Shown here one piece after another: positions 37,740 to 49,331 of a DNA stretch of 64,000 bases. The position numbers were made by a program, and so were the translations under genes. The number at the start of each line of letters is the position of its first letter. The stretch's first letter is position 1. Under the pieces are notes generated by a model, which worked only from the letters and a program-made list of their open reading frames with translations, did no database searches and had not been told where the DNA came from. This stretch comes from Azadirachta indica (lineage: Eukaryota > Streptophyta > Magnoliopsida > Sapindales > Meliaceae): positions 4,106,871 through 4,170,870 of the forward strand of contig CM040451.1 of NCBI GenBank assembly GCA_022749755.1, given 5' to 3'.

Positions 37740-40605
37740 TTCAAATTTTAGATACTTGTGTTGTATTTAGTATAATTCGGTATCTAATGACAATGCAATT
37801 CAGAAGCATCCAAAGTTACAACATCATGACTTTTGTGTTTCAAGTGACTTTTAGAGATGTAATGGACCTGATTCCTTTCAACTCAAATTTAAGAGTGGCA
37901 TGAACTTGATCTAAGATTTCGAGGTTTGGTTGTCACAGATCTCAATAATGATATCGCAAGCAAACAAATGCATTTACTTAATGTTTGTAATTATTGGGTT
38001 GAGTTTCCTTCTATTTGAAGATGGCCCAAATTTTCTTTTCAATAGTAACTAAGCCATATTAACTCAAGGACATTTTGGTCTTTTCTCAAGTAGGGTTTAG
38101 TATTTAATTTTTTATTACAATATATATATGTGTGTTTTTAGAGAGAGGCGGGCACTGTTTATCGCCTAAAGAGAGGTGGGTACTATTCACGAGAGAGAGG
38201 CAAAATAGTAAACTCGAAATAGTTTTGATCAAGTGGATGATCGGAAGTCGATTCGTGGTTCGATTGAGTTAAAATTTTACCAACAGCTTCCTAACTCAGA
38301 GGGCTAAATTTTGAACGGTGGATATCAGATTTAAAGCTCCCTTTCTCCAGATTTTATGATTGGAAGTTAGACCACCATTTTGGTGATAATAATATTCAAA
38401 ATTTAAGTACTTGTGTTGTATTTAGTATAATTCGGTATCTAATGACAATGCAATTCAGAAGCATCCAAAGTTACAACATCATGACTTTTGTGTTTCAAGT
38501 GACTTTTAGAGATGTAATGGACCTGATTCCTTTCAACTCAAATTTAAGAGTGGCACGAACTTGATCTAAGACTTCGAGGTTTGGTTGTCACAGATCTCAA
38601 TAATGATATCGCAAGCAAACAAATGCATTTACTTAATGTTTGTAATTATTGGGTTGAGTTTTCTTCTATTTGAAGATGGCCCAAATTTTCTTTTCAATAG
38701 TAATTAAGGCATATTAACTCAAGGACATTTTGGTCTTTTCTCAAGTAGGTTTTAGTATTTAATTTTTTATTACAATATATATATGTGTGTTTTTAGAGAG
38801 AGGCGGGCACTGTTTATCGCCTAAAGAGAGGTGGGTACTATTCACGAGAGAGAGGCAAAATAGTAAACCCGAAATAGTTTTGATCAAGTGGATGATCGAA
38901 ATCGATTCGTGGTTCGATTGAGTTGAAATTTTACCAGCAGCTTCCTAATTCAGAGGGCTAAATTTTAAACAGTGGATATCAGATTTAGAGCTCCCTTTCT
39001 CCAGATTTTGTGATTGGAAGTTAGACCACCATTTTGGTGATAATAATATTCAAAATTTAAGTACTTGTGTTGTATTTAGTATAATTCGGTATCTAATGAC
39101 AATGCAATTCAGAAGCATCCAAAGTTACAACATCATGACTTTTGTGTTTCAAGTGACTTTTAGAGATGTAATGGACCTAATTCCTTTCAACTCAAATTTA
39201 AGAGTGGCACGAACTTGATCTAAGACTTCGAGGTTTGGTTGTCACAGATCTCAATAATGATATCGCAAGCAAACAAATGCATTTACTTAATGTTTGTAAT
39301 TATTGGGTTGGGTTTCCTTCTATTTGGAGATGGCCCAAATTTTCTTTTCAATAGTAACTAAGCCATATTAACTCAAGGACATTTTGGTCTTTTCTCAAGT
39401 AGGGTTTAGTATTTAATTTTTTATTACAATATATATATGTGTGTTTTTAGAGAGAGGCGGGCACTGTTTATCGCCTAAAGAGAGGTGGGTACTATTCACG
39501 AGAGAGAGGCAAAATAGTAAACTCGAAATAGTTTTGATCAAGTGGATGATCGGAAGTCGATTCGTGGTTCGATTGAGTTAAAATTTTACCAACAGCTTCC
39601 TAACTCAGAGGGCTAAATTTTGAACGGTGGATATCAGATTTAAAGCTCCCTTTCTCCAGATTTTATGATTGGAAGTTAGACCACCATTTTGGTGATAATA
39701 ATATTCAAAATTTAAGTACTTGTGTTGTATTTAGTATAATTCGGTATGTAATGACAATGCAATTCAAAAGCATCCAAAGTTACAACATCATGACTTTTGT
39801 GTTTCAAGTGACTTTTAGAGATGTAATGGACCTTATTCCTTTCAACTCAAATTTAAGAGTGGCACGAACTTGATCTAAGACTTCGAGGTTTGGTTGTCAC
39901 AGATCTCAATAATGATATCGCAAGCAAACAAATGCATTTACTTAATGTTTGTAATTATTGGGTTGGGTTTCCTTCTATTTGGAGATGGCCCAAATTTTCT
40001 TTTCAATAGTAATTAAGCCATATTAACTCAAGGACATTTTGGTCTTTTCTTAAGTAGGGTTTAGTATTTAATTTTTTATTACAATATATATATGTGTGTT
40101 TTTAGAGAGAGGCGGGCACTGTTTATCGCCTAAAGAGAGGTGGGTACTATTCACGAGAGAGAGGCAAAATAGTAAACTCGAAATAGGTTTGATCAAGTGG
40201 ATGATCGGAAGTCGATTCGTGATTCGATTGAGTTAAAATTTTACCAGCAGCTTCCTAACTCAGAGGGCTAAATTTTGAACGGTGGATATCAGATTTAAAG
40301 CTCTCTTTCTCCAGATTTTGTGATTGGAAGTTAAACCACCATTTTGGTGATAATAATATTCAAAATTTAAGTACTTGTATTGTATTTAGTATAATTCGAT
40401 ATCTAATGACAATGCAATTCAGAAGCATCCAAAGTTACAACATCATGACTTTTGTGTTTCAAGTGACTTTTAGAGATGTAATGGACCTGATTCCTTTCAA
40501 CTCAAATTTAAGAGTGGCACGAATTTGATCTAAGACTTCGAGGTTTGGTTGTAATAGATCTCAATAATGATATTGTAAGAAAACAAATGTATTTACTCAA
40601 TGTTT
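37740..40605. repeat. Tandem array of a 655-bp unit, about 4.4 copies
   Basis: The landmark TACTTGT occurs at 37753, 38408, 39062, 39717 and 40372, a period of 654-655. Copies are nearly identical by eye, with scattered single-base changes; the last copy breaks off at about 40605 after 'CTCAATGTTTGT'. Each full unit has an ATATATATATG TATA-like run followed by a GA-rich block, AGAGAGAGGCGGGCACTG, and a later GTGGATATCAGATTT block. No ORF. The unit resembles LTR/promoter-type sequence, but I cannot assign it to a family. Confidence 0.92.
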
Positions 40606-42215
40606 GTCACGTTTATCAAGCAAACTCATCCTGCAATAATAAGTTTTCATGATTTCTCTTCTAAGTCAAAGTAGATTGATGCAAAACAATTTCTTATAAG
40701 GAAAATTAATAGCCACTAAAGTTTATACAATTTTTTATATTATTATATTTAACACATATAATTAATATATAATCAATGCATAAGTTAGATATAATTTCAA
40801 TCGTTTAAAGTACTTAATCTAATAATTTATAAGTAGTATAAGAAATTATTTAAAGTTAAGGGATGTGGCCAGTTGTTATTATGCAAATTCTTTTTAATTA
40901 CATAATAGGTTATTTTTCTTGAATTGCAATTCTTGTTAGGTGTGAGTTCTTCTCGATTAAATAGTTAATTAAATAATTTTTTAATAATTATGTATTTTAT
41001 GAATTAGGGAATCGAATGTTCGAATGGAAGTATGAAAGGAAGATGGTATAAACATGAATCACATGTCTACAAAGCACATGGGCACAGCTCACACTTCTTT
41101 GTTTATTAATCAAAATACACAATCATTTAGATATGTTACTTTAATTTGAATTTGATGCTATTCCAATCGTAGTTAAAGAGCGAGATCAAGGTCAATCGTA
41201 ATTATATTTGTTTGCCTACTATTAAAAGTTATTAAGCACATGCAAAATTATACTTAAAAATTATTATAAAATCAATAAAAAATGTTACAAACTAAAACCT
41301 GTTTATTTCTTAAAATTTGAAAAAAAATTTCAATATGTATACATATAAAATCGTTAAAAATATTTCTTGAAGTAAGTTATTGATGATAAAAATAAATTTT
41401 TGTTTTAAAATTTTTTTTGTTCTTGGAATTTTTTTATACATGAACTAGGTTTTATTTTGAGGTGTTCAAAAATTATAAATAATTTATTTTATAATTTGAA
41501 AATTTGGTAATTATTTCAAAAATTTTAGAAGTATACAGGGACTCCTTTAAATACAACTTATAAAATAATAATTACGATGATTTCAAATGTTTCTATTATA
41601 ATTTATTAAATAATTAAATACTTTTCTTTTCAGTTAATTATTTTTCAATATAATAAGGAATAGATTATTTTATAAGTCACAATAATTCTAAACTTGTATG
41701 TATATGCTCGCACTTGAAATAAAAAATAAATCTATATTATACGTGTATATGCTTGCACTTGAAAATAAAAAAAAAATTATCTAATGATAGCAATCTTTTG
41801 TGATGATAATTCTTTTTTTTACAAAATAAAAAATTTTTGTTACATGAGTATGAGTTATTTGCACTCTAAATAGTAGTTTGAATTCTTATAATTTGATAAA
41901 AGTTTATGTCACTAATATTTTTATAATGCAAATTATTTTTAAAAATAGTTAATATGATTAAGTAAAATATTATTATTTTAAAAATCATCTAATATACAAC
42001 ACACCCCTTAAATAAATATGTTCAAAACTCTTATACGGTTCTCCTCGATACTAAACATAATTGATCATAAAAGATACCTATGATAATACTAATAGTAATA
42101 GGAATTTATTCTTCAAGTTTTGGCTCGTAATAAGTTAATTATTATTTGAAAGTAATAAACATACATATTTGAATACTTGTAAATTTATCAAATTTGAGGT
42201 TATGACCATAATGAC
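40606..42215. other. Right flank of the array and spacer
   Basis: 40880-41560 is the diverged counterpart of 36881-37739. 41560-42215 is AT-rich with no gene or element recognised. Confidence 0.5.
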
Positions 42216-42974
42216 TGTTGTAGAAATTATAAATAATAGTAATTAATATGGGTAATCTATGAGGAAAAAGTCTCTCATGCACATCTTTGTCTTTTGCATC
42301 TTGTCCTAGGAAGTTAGAAAGAATAAAAGTTATGTGTTATGAATGTTGTCCTACCAAGGAGTATATGTTAGGCATGTTTTTCTACCAAGATGTGTGCTAG
42401 GGATCTTGCCCTAGGAAACCATGAAGCCAAAAAAGATGAGTTAGCCTTTCTAGCCAACCAAGAAGTACGAGCTAGGTATCTTATTCTACTAAAAAGTATG
42501 TCCTAGGCATATTGTCCTAAGAGGCCATAAAGGCCAAAAGGGTCGTAAATAGTATCACGTATGCCATGCACGTGAACAGTAGTGAGCAAAGAACAGTATC
42601 GAGCAGGAATAGTATGGATTATGAATAGTACTAGTGCGAACAGTGCCAACTTTATCTAAATTACATACTTGGCCTAAAGTTTGAGAATTGTCAAACAATG
42701 TCAATTCAAGCCTAGTAAGTGCAGAGACAAGTCAAGCAAGTTCGACTTAGGCCTAGTAAGCCCATTAGCATATGGAAGTTTAGTTCAATATTAAATTCTA
42801 AAAAAGAATAAATTCGAGAAAGAGATGATTTCTTTGATGATGAGGAATCTTAGGTAAACAAAAAATTAACTAGTTTGTGCTTAAAAAAAAACTCTACAAT
42901 GTAAATTATAAAAGGGAGTGTTAGAAGGAAGAGAGGTACGTGAAAAAAAGCTGTAGAGAGAAAAAATAACAAAT

Positions 42975-43018
<44 letters not shown>

Positions 43019-43162
43019 CCTTGTTTATTTTTAAGTATTAATAAATTCTCCCCCCAAAGATCAGTCAGTGGACATAGGTTATATGCCAAACCATGTAAAT
43101 CTTGGTGTCTTATTTTGTGTTAAATTCTCAATTACACTGTTGGCCAAATTTCTGCGTCAATA
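42216..43162 (+). mobile_element. 5' LTR of a Ty3/gypsy (Tat-like) element
   Basis: Starts TGTTGTAG (or TGTAG at 42219) and ends CGTCAATA. It contains a (GA)n run at 42979-43013 and repeated 'CTAGGCATNTTGTCCTA'-type motifs at 42300-42530. It matches, in reverse complement, 47914-48895. The preceding 5 bases are ATGAC. A TTTGGCGCC primer site follows. Confidence 0.85.
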
Positions 43163-43182
43163 GTTTGGCGCCTTCTATAGGA
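43163..43182 (+). other. Primer-binding site of the gypsy element
   Basis: TTTGGCGCCTTCTATAGG directly follows the LTR. TGGCGCC-type primer sites are common in Tat/Athila-group plant gypsy elements. Confidence 0.7.
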
Positions 43183-43194
43183 AGAAATAATACC

Positions 43195-44660
43195 GACATT
43201 ACTAGCAAAGTTGAACAAATTATGAGCCAGTAAAAGTTGGATTACCATAGATGCCTAGGAGCCTAGGAGGCAACATAGCCACACCCTGAATTTGCAATTA
43301 GCTAATCCACCCCAATTGGAGTAACAAGTGGTAGATCTAACTCGCAAGATAGAGACACTTCTTCAGTATATCCAGGCACAAAAGGGAAACCAAGCTACTA
43401 TGAGGCCTTAGCCTTCTTAGAATGATCAGTCACGTGGAGGTAACTCGCTCCCTGATGACTAAGCATCGCAAAGACCCTTAAATAAGGCAGTGAGGCAAGG
43501 TGGCCTAGAGAAACATAAGTCAGTCATACCACACAATTATTGAATGATGATCTCCAGCATGCGTTAGGATCTAGGCATGATTTGTGACAACAAATATATG
43601 CAAGACAGCATGTTAGGACTCAAGAGCAGAATGAGTCCAACAGCGAACCAGTAAGTATCCAAAGAGAGATTAAGAAATTGAAGAAGAGGCTGGATAACAT
43701 GGAAAAAGGTTCTACCAACTTGTTTATAGGGGAGTTAAAGCCACCTTTCACCAAGGAGATTCTTGAATCACCATTCCCACCAAAATTCAAAATGCCACAG
43801 ATTAAGTCTTACAGTGGCTAGAGTGATTTGGCAAAACACTTAGAGACCTTTACATTTGGGATGGCATTGTAAGGAGTGATTAAGACAGCAATACGTAGGG
43901 CCTTCTTGCTGATGCTCATAAGAGTTGCCCGCAGGTGGTATAGGAAATTGAAACTAGGATTAATTGCCTCATTTACACAATTGAGCCATGCCTTTACTAG
44001 TTAATTCGTAAGGGCTAAAGATCACTAACTCTCATCCACACATTTACTATCTATAAGGCATAGAAAGGAAGAGTCTCTTAAAGACTACATAGCTTAATTC
44101 AACATAGAAGCACAAAGACCATATAGCCTGATTCAACACAGAAGCAATAAGATCAAGAATTGTATGGATGTTGTGGCTTTGACTGTCATCATGGAAGGAT
44201 TATGCCTTTAAAGGTTTTATTTCTCATTAGTAAAGAACCCACCAATGATGTTAACTAACTTGCTTTCTAGAGCACAAATGTATTGCAACATAAACGAGTT
44301 AACCAACGCAAAAAAGCAAGTTAATAAAAATTTAGGAGAGAAAAGGAAGAGAAAAGAGGAATTACAAGACATGCAAGGTCAGCACAGGCGTGCTAAAAGG
44401 CCAAGAGTTCTAAAGAGTAGGTTCTCAAAGTACATGCCTTTGAATATACCACGAGAACAACTACTCACACAGATCTGAAATTCAGATTTGCTTAAAAGAC
44501 CAAACAAAATACGAACATTCTAAGACAAGAGAGATCGAAACAAGTATTGCAGATACCACAGAGACCATGACCACAACATAGAAGATTGTTTAGACTTAAA
44601 AGAAGAAATAAAGTCCTTAAGTCCAAATGGGTACTTGAAAGAGTTCATGGCCAACTAAGG
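43195..44660 (+). pseudogene. Gypsy gag pseudogene
   Basis: Readable pieces: 'FPPKFKMPQIKSYSG' near 43770-43815, the gag core 'KRYRKL'-like 'ARRWYRKLKLGLIASFTQLSHAF' near 43930-44000, 'KDYIA' near 44080. A basic stretch lies at 44330-44430 with a degenerate zinc-knuckle-like 'YCRYHRDHDHNIEDCLDLK' near 44545-44600. Many stops and frame changes, and a partial local duplication near 44090-44150 (CATATAGCCTGATTCAACA). Confidence 0.75.
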
Positions 44661-44899
44661 GAGCAGAAAGGTGCCAAGTGCCTTCTAAAGAGCAGTAAAA
44701 AACCTTAGGGGTGCTAATAGAGAGGAGGCTACTAGAATGCTTATAAGGACTATCTTTGTTGGCCCCAAGAGTGATGGAGATTCGAATAAATCACGAAAGG
44801 CCTACGTTAGAGAAGTAAGAACAAACCTGAAAGCATTCATAATCAACTTAGCGTATTGACCTTTAGAAGGTGCTAAGATTACAGAATGTCTATCATATT

Positions 44900-47415
44900 C
44901 TCAAAGGAAGAAGCAAGAGGGTTACATCATCTGCATTATGACACTTAGTGGTCCCGCTGACTATAGCCAACCGAAAAATATAGCGAGTTTTGATCAATAG
45001 CGAAAGCTCAACTGAAATCCTCTGTGCATTACATTTGATAAAATAGGGATAAGAAGAGACAAGTTAAAACAAATCAGATCACCTTTGATTGGATTTGGAG
45101 GAGAGTGTATGATTTAGAGGGTAGTAAAGACCTATCGGTAACAATTAGGTAGACAACCCAACAGACCACTAAGCTAGTAAACTTTCTTATGGTTGATTGC
45201 CCATTTGTTTACATTACTATCCTAAGAAGGTCTTCATTGAATTTTTTCTGCATAGTGACATCGACCTACCATTTAATGATAAAGTTTCTAACTAAGATAT
45301 AAGTAAGATTCCTCAAAGGGGACCAAGAAGAGTCAAGGGGGATGTTATGTATCTGCACTAAAAAAGAAAGATGCAAATTATGGAAGTCTTTAGATTTTAT
45401 TAAACCTTAGATAAAGGAATGAAGGTTAAGGAGAAGCACTTGTGGAAGACATGGAGATAATACAAATCAAGGCAGAAGAATTAGATAAAATTGTTAGGGT
45501 AGTCTATTGCTCGCCCTAGAAGTGTGAGCACAACTTGAGACATTTCTTAAGGAACAAGTTAATGTATTTTCCTGGTCTCACAAAGATATACCAAGCATAA
45601 ATCTTGAGATAATTGTTCATTGACTCAATATTGATGCAAGCTACAAGCCAGTACACCAGAAAAGGCAAAGCTTTAATCCAGAGAGTTACCAAGCGATTGG
45701 AGAAGAAATAGAGAAATTTCTTAAGACGAATTTCATTAGAGAAACACATTACCCAAATTGGCTAGCTAATTTCGTGATGGTAAAGAAAGCTAATAAAATA
45801 TGAAGGATCTGCATTGACTTTACTGACCTCAATAAAACATGTCCAAAAGATAGTTTTTCCTTACCACGTATCGAATAATTGGTAGATGTTACTACAGGAC
45901 ACAAGTTGCTCAATTTCATGGATGCATATTTTGGGTACAACCAAATTAAAATGCACCTACTAGACCAAGAAAAGACATTCTTTGTAATAAACAACGGGTT
46001 GTATTGTTACAAGGTAATGCCCTTCAGGTTAAAAAATACAGGTGCCACATACCAAAGTAGGTAAACAAGATGTTTGCTACTTAGATTGGGAAGAACATGG
46101 AGGTCTGAATAGATGGCATGTTAGTCAAGAGTTGCAAGGCAATTGACCACATCAAAGATTTAAAAGAAACATTTTTTGTCTTGAGAAAACATAACATGAA
46201 GTTAAATTTGAATAAATGTGCATTTGGAGTTTCATATGGGAAGTAACTAGGATTCATGGTTAGAAAGCGAAGAATCGAAGCAAATTCAGAGAAGATTCAA
46301 GCCCTTTTAGACATGGAGTCTCTTAGGACATTGAAGGATGTTCAAAGGCTCACAGAAAGAGTTGCTACATTGAATAGATTTATATCACAAGCAACTCACA
46401 AGTGCTTACCTTTCTTCAAAGCATTGCGAGGAGGAAAGAAAATGGACTAGATATAAGAGTATGAGTAAGCATTCCAACAACTCAAGAAGTATATGGGAAG
46501 CCCTTTTGTCCTTTTTAAACTTGTACTTAGAGAAGAACTTTTCTTGTACTTGGCAATGTTTGATTCGACAATAAATTTTGTGCTAGTGAAAAATGAGAAC
46601 AAAGTGCAAAAAGCTATGTATTAGGTCAACCACGCACTCCATAAAGCTGAGACTAGGTGCCCGACAATAGAGAAAGCTGCATTGGCATTGGTTGTTTCAA
46701 CTTGGAAATTAAGGCCTTATTTCTAGGCTCACATAATAGTGATGCTGACCAACTACTAAAGCTGATCTTGGAGAGACTAAAGATGCCTGAAAGGCTAATA
46801 AACATTTTTTTATAATAAAGAAGTTCCCAAATTTGAAAAATAAACTCACAAAATCTATCACTATAACTCATTAATCTTGCAGATCTAAGGGAGAACACTA
46901 CTACAACCTTATAAACAAACAAAAAATGCACAAAATCAGAAGTTAATAATGGCAAAGGAGTTACCATTTGTTTTCAGACTTATAGAGCTACTCATCATAA
47001 CACCACAGGAGAAACCCCTTATTCCTTGGCATTCGGAGTTGAATTAGTAGTTTTAGTGAAAATTTAGATACCCTGGCATAGGGTACAACATTTCTTGCTA
47101 TAAGAGAATCAACTATAGTTGGCTCTTAATTTAGATTTGATGAAGGAAAAAAAAGAATCTGCCAAGGTCAGAGTAATAATGTATCAACAAAAAGTAGCTC
47201 GGTATTACAATTCAAAGGTCAAACAAAGAAGGTTTCAAGTAGGAGATCTCGTTTTTTGTAAGATCTTCCAAAATACTAAAGAGCTAGGCGTTGGTGTCCT
47301 AGAACCAACCTGGGAAAAACCTTACAAGGTTATAAAGATAGTCCATCCAGAGACATATCAGCCCCAAAACTTGAATGGGATAGGCTCGCTCATCCTTGGA
47401 ATGCTGAACATTTGA
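44900..47415 (+). pseudogene. Gypsy pol pseudogene, integrase core missing
   Basis: Reverse transcriptase is clear: 'KTNFIRETHYPNWLANFVMVKK' (about 45725-45790), 'CIDFTDLNKTCPKDSFSLPRI' (about 45810-45875), 'FMDAYFGYNQIKMH' (about 45915-45955), 'YKVMPFRLKNTGATYQ' (46005-46055). The catalytic YVDD is replaced by stop-I-D-G near 46105. RNase H 'VNHALHKAETRCPTIEKAALAL' lies near 46625-46690. From about 46790 the frame is lost, and the sequence reaches the integrase C-terminus ('TGETPYSLAFGVE' near 47005, 'RRFQVGDLVFCKIF' near 47228) without a visible zinc finger or DDE core, so roughly a kilobase was lost. Confidence 0.8.
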
Positions 47416-47614
47416 GGATCTACCATAGGTCATTCGTTCATCTTCTCTTTTGATATTTTATCTCAATAAGAAATTTTTTTGGCCATTAAGAAACGTGAAT
47501 AAGGCTTTTTTAAAGTTAGTAGTTTTTTTTATTACTAGTTAGTAGGATGTAACAAACCTTTTAATTTTATTACTAAAGTCTTTGTTATCAAAACTATAAT
47601 TTATTACAAAAGGA

Positions 47615-47715
47615 CAATGCGTGGTACTAGCTTTCTAGAGGTTAGAAGACTAAAAGTGAGCTAGCACTTGAGGTGGTGCACAGATGGTACTAGCCTTTTA
47701 GGGTTTCAAAAAACT
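47615..47715. repeat. Short stretch of the gypsy 3'-region tandem repeat
   Basis: Contains GGTACTAGC twice with 'GTGCACAGATGGTACTAGCC'. These are the reverse complement of the 63-bp units at 51716-52215, so this is the plus-oriented start of the same array. Confidence 0.8.
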
Positions 47716-47913
47716 CTACTACCAAAATTTCAAATTTGAATTTTTTCTAATAGAAGAAAAATAATTTTTTTTTATTTTTAAAATCCCTTCTTTGCCAACC
47801 AAACAATACTATACGAAAAGGATTATAAAGAAAATTTGAACATTAGAAAATTTCTTTTGACTAATGGAAAATGTAAGTCAAATAACGCTTAAATTGTTAA
47901 TTAATATGATCAT

Positions 47914-48086
47914 TGTTGACGTAGAAATCTAGACAACGGTGTAATTGAGAATTTAACACAAAATAAGTAAGGAAAAAGAAAATAAACATCAAAATTTACG
48001 TGTTTCAGAGTGTAGCCTACATCTATAGGTGACCTTTGGAGGGACATTTTATTAATGCTTAAAAATAGGGTGACCACAAGACAAGG

Positions 48087-48135
<49 letters not shown>

Positions 48136-48895
48136 AATATTTCTTACTTTTTCTCTCTATAGCTTTTTTTCACATACCTCTCTTCTTTTTAACACTTTCT
48201 TTTATAATTTACATTGTAGAGTTTTTCTTAAGCACAAACTAGTTAATTCCTTATTCACCTAGGATTCCTTATTGTCAAAGATATCATCTCCTTCTCGGAT
48301 TTATCTTCGTTTAAAATTTATATTGAGCTAAACTTCCACATTAATGGGCTTGCTGGGCTCGGGTCGAACTTGCTTGATTTGTCTTCACACTCATTGAGCA
48401 TGAATTAGACTTATTTGATCAATTCTCAAACATTGGGGCCAAATACGTAATTTGGATAAAGTTGGCACTGTTCACATTAGTGTTATTCATGATCGATATT
48501 GTTTTTGCCCGATACTATTCTTTGCTCACTATTTTTCATGTGCATGGCATGCATGATACTGTTTACGACCAGAGTTTGGCCTTCATGGCCTTCTCAGACA
48601 ACATGTCTAGCACATACTTCTTGGTTGAACAAGGTGCCTAGCTTATACTTCTTGGTAGGACACGATGCTTAGCTCATCCTTTTGGCATCATGGTTTCCTA
48701 GAGCAAGATGGCCAGCACACTTATTGGGAGGACAACATGCTTAGCACATACTCTTTAGTAGGACAAAATGCCTAACACATAATTTTCGATGTTTCTAGCT
48801 TCCTCGGACAAGATGGTAGGACATGGATGTGCATGAGAGACTTTTCCTTCTTCCCAAATTACTCATATTAATTACTAGTATTTATAATTTCTACA
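47914..48895 (-). mobile_element. LTR of the same gypsy family in inverted orientation
   Basis: The reverse complement of 42216-43162, with the (GA)n run seen as (CT)n at 48091-48128. On the minus strand it starts TGTAGAAATT (48895) and ends GTCAACA (47914). Its flanks (ATCAT on the left, GGATC on the right) are not duplicates of each other, so it is not a simple solo-LTR insertion. ATGAT, the minus-strand flank beyond its 3' end, matches ATGAC before the 5' LTR at four of five bases. Confidence 0.88.
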
Positions 48896-48984
48896 GGATC
48901 TATCCCTAAACTCTCGTAGTTGTACTTCTAGCTAGGGAGAGTTTCTATTCTTTATTTCCAATTAATATTTACTTAGACATGGTG

Positions 48985-49185
48985 ACTTTCTAATTAATGT
49001 GCTTTTTTCACACAACTACCAATTTCTAATTAATGTGCTTTCTACACATAAATACCATATGTTAATTAATGCACTTTCTTCACACAACCACCACCTCCCA
49101 ATTAATGTGCTTTTATCTTTTTTATGATGACTTCTATATTACTTCACACAACTACCATCTTCTTTCAATTAATGTGCTTTTTGAT
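48985..49185. repeat. Degenerate tandem repeat near the inverted LTR
   Basis: About five copies of AATTAATGTGCTTT followed by CACACAACTACCA-like sequence, at roughly 30-50-bp spacing. It lies between the LTR and the accessory ORF. Confidence 0.7.
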
Positions 49186-49331
49186 GTTGCTATAAAGGAG
49201 AAAATTTATTTCATTTTCACCAAGTCAAGAATTCTTTGCATTTACCTTTTCTTCTCCTTTTAAAAGGGCTTTTACTTTTAAAAGTAAAAGTCATCTTATT
49301 TTCCTCCTATTTTTATTTGATTACTTTTCCA

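Noticed and set aside
42850..43089. ORF through the (GA)n run and its partner at 47910-48137
   Set aside because: Simple-sequence part of the gypsy LTR read in two orientations.
47914..48895. Independent solo LTR insertion
   Set aside because: The immediate flanks are not duplicated, and neighbouring accessory ORF and repeats belong to the same element, so an inverted element end fits better.
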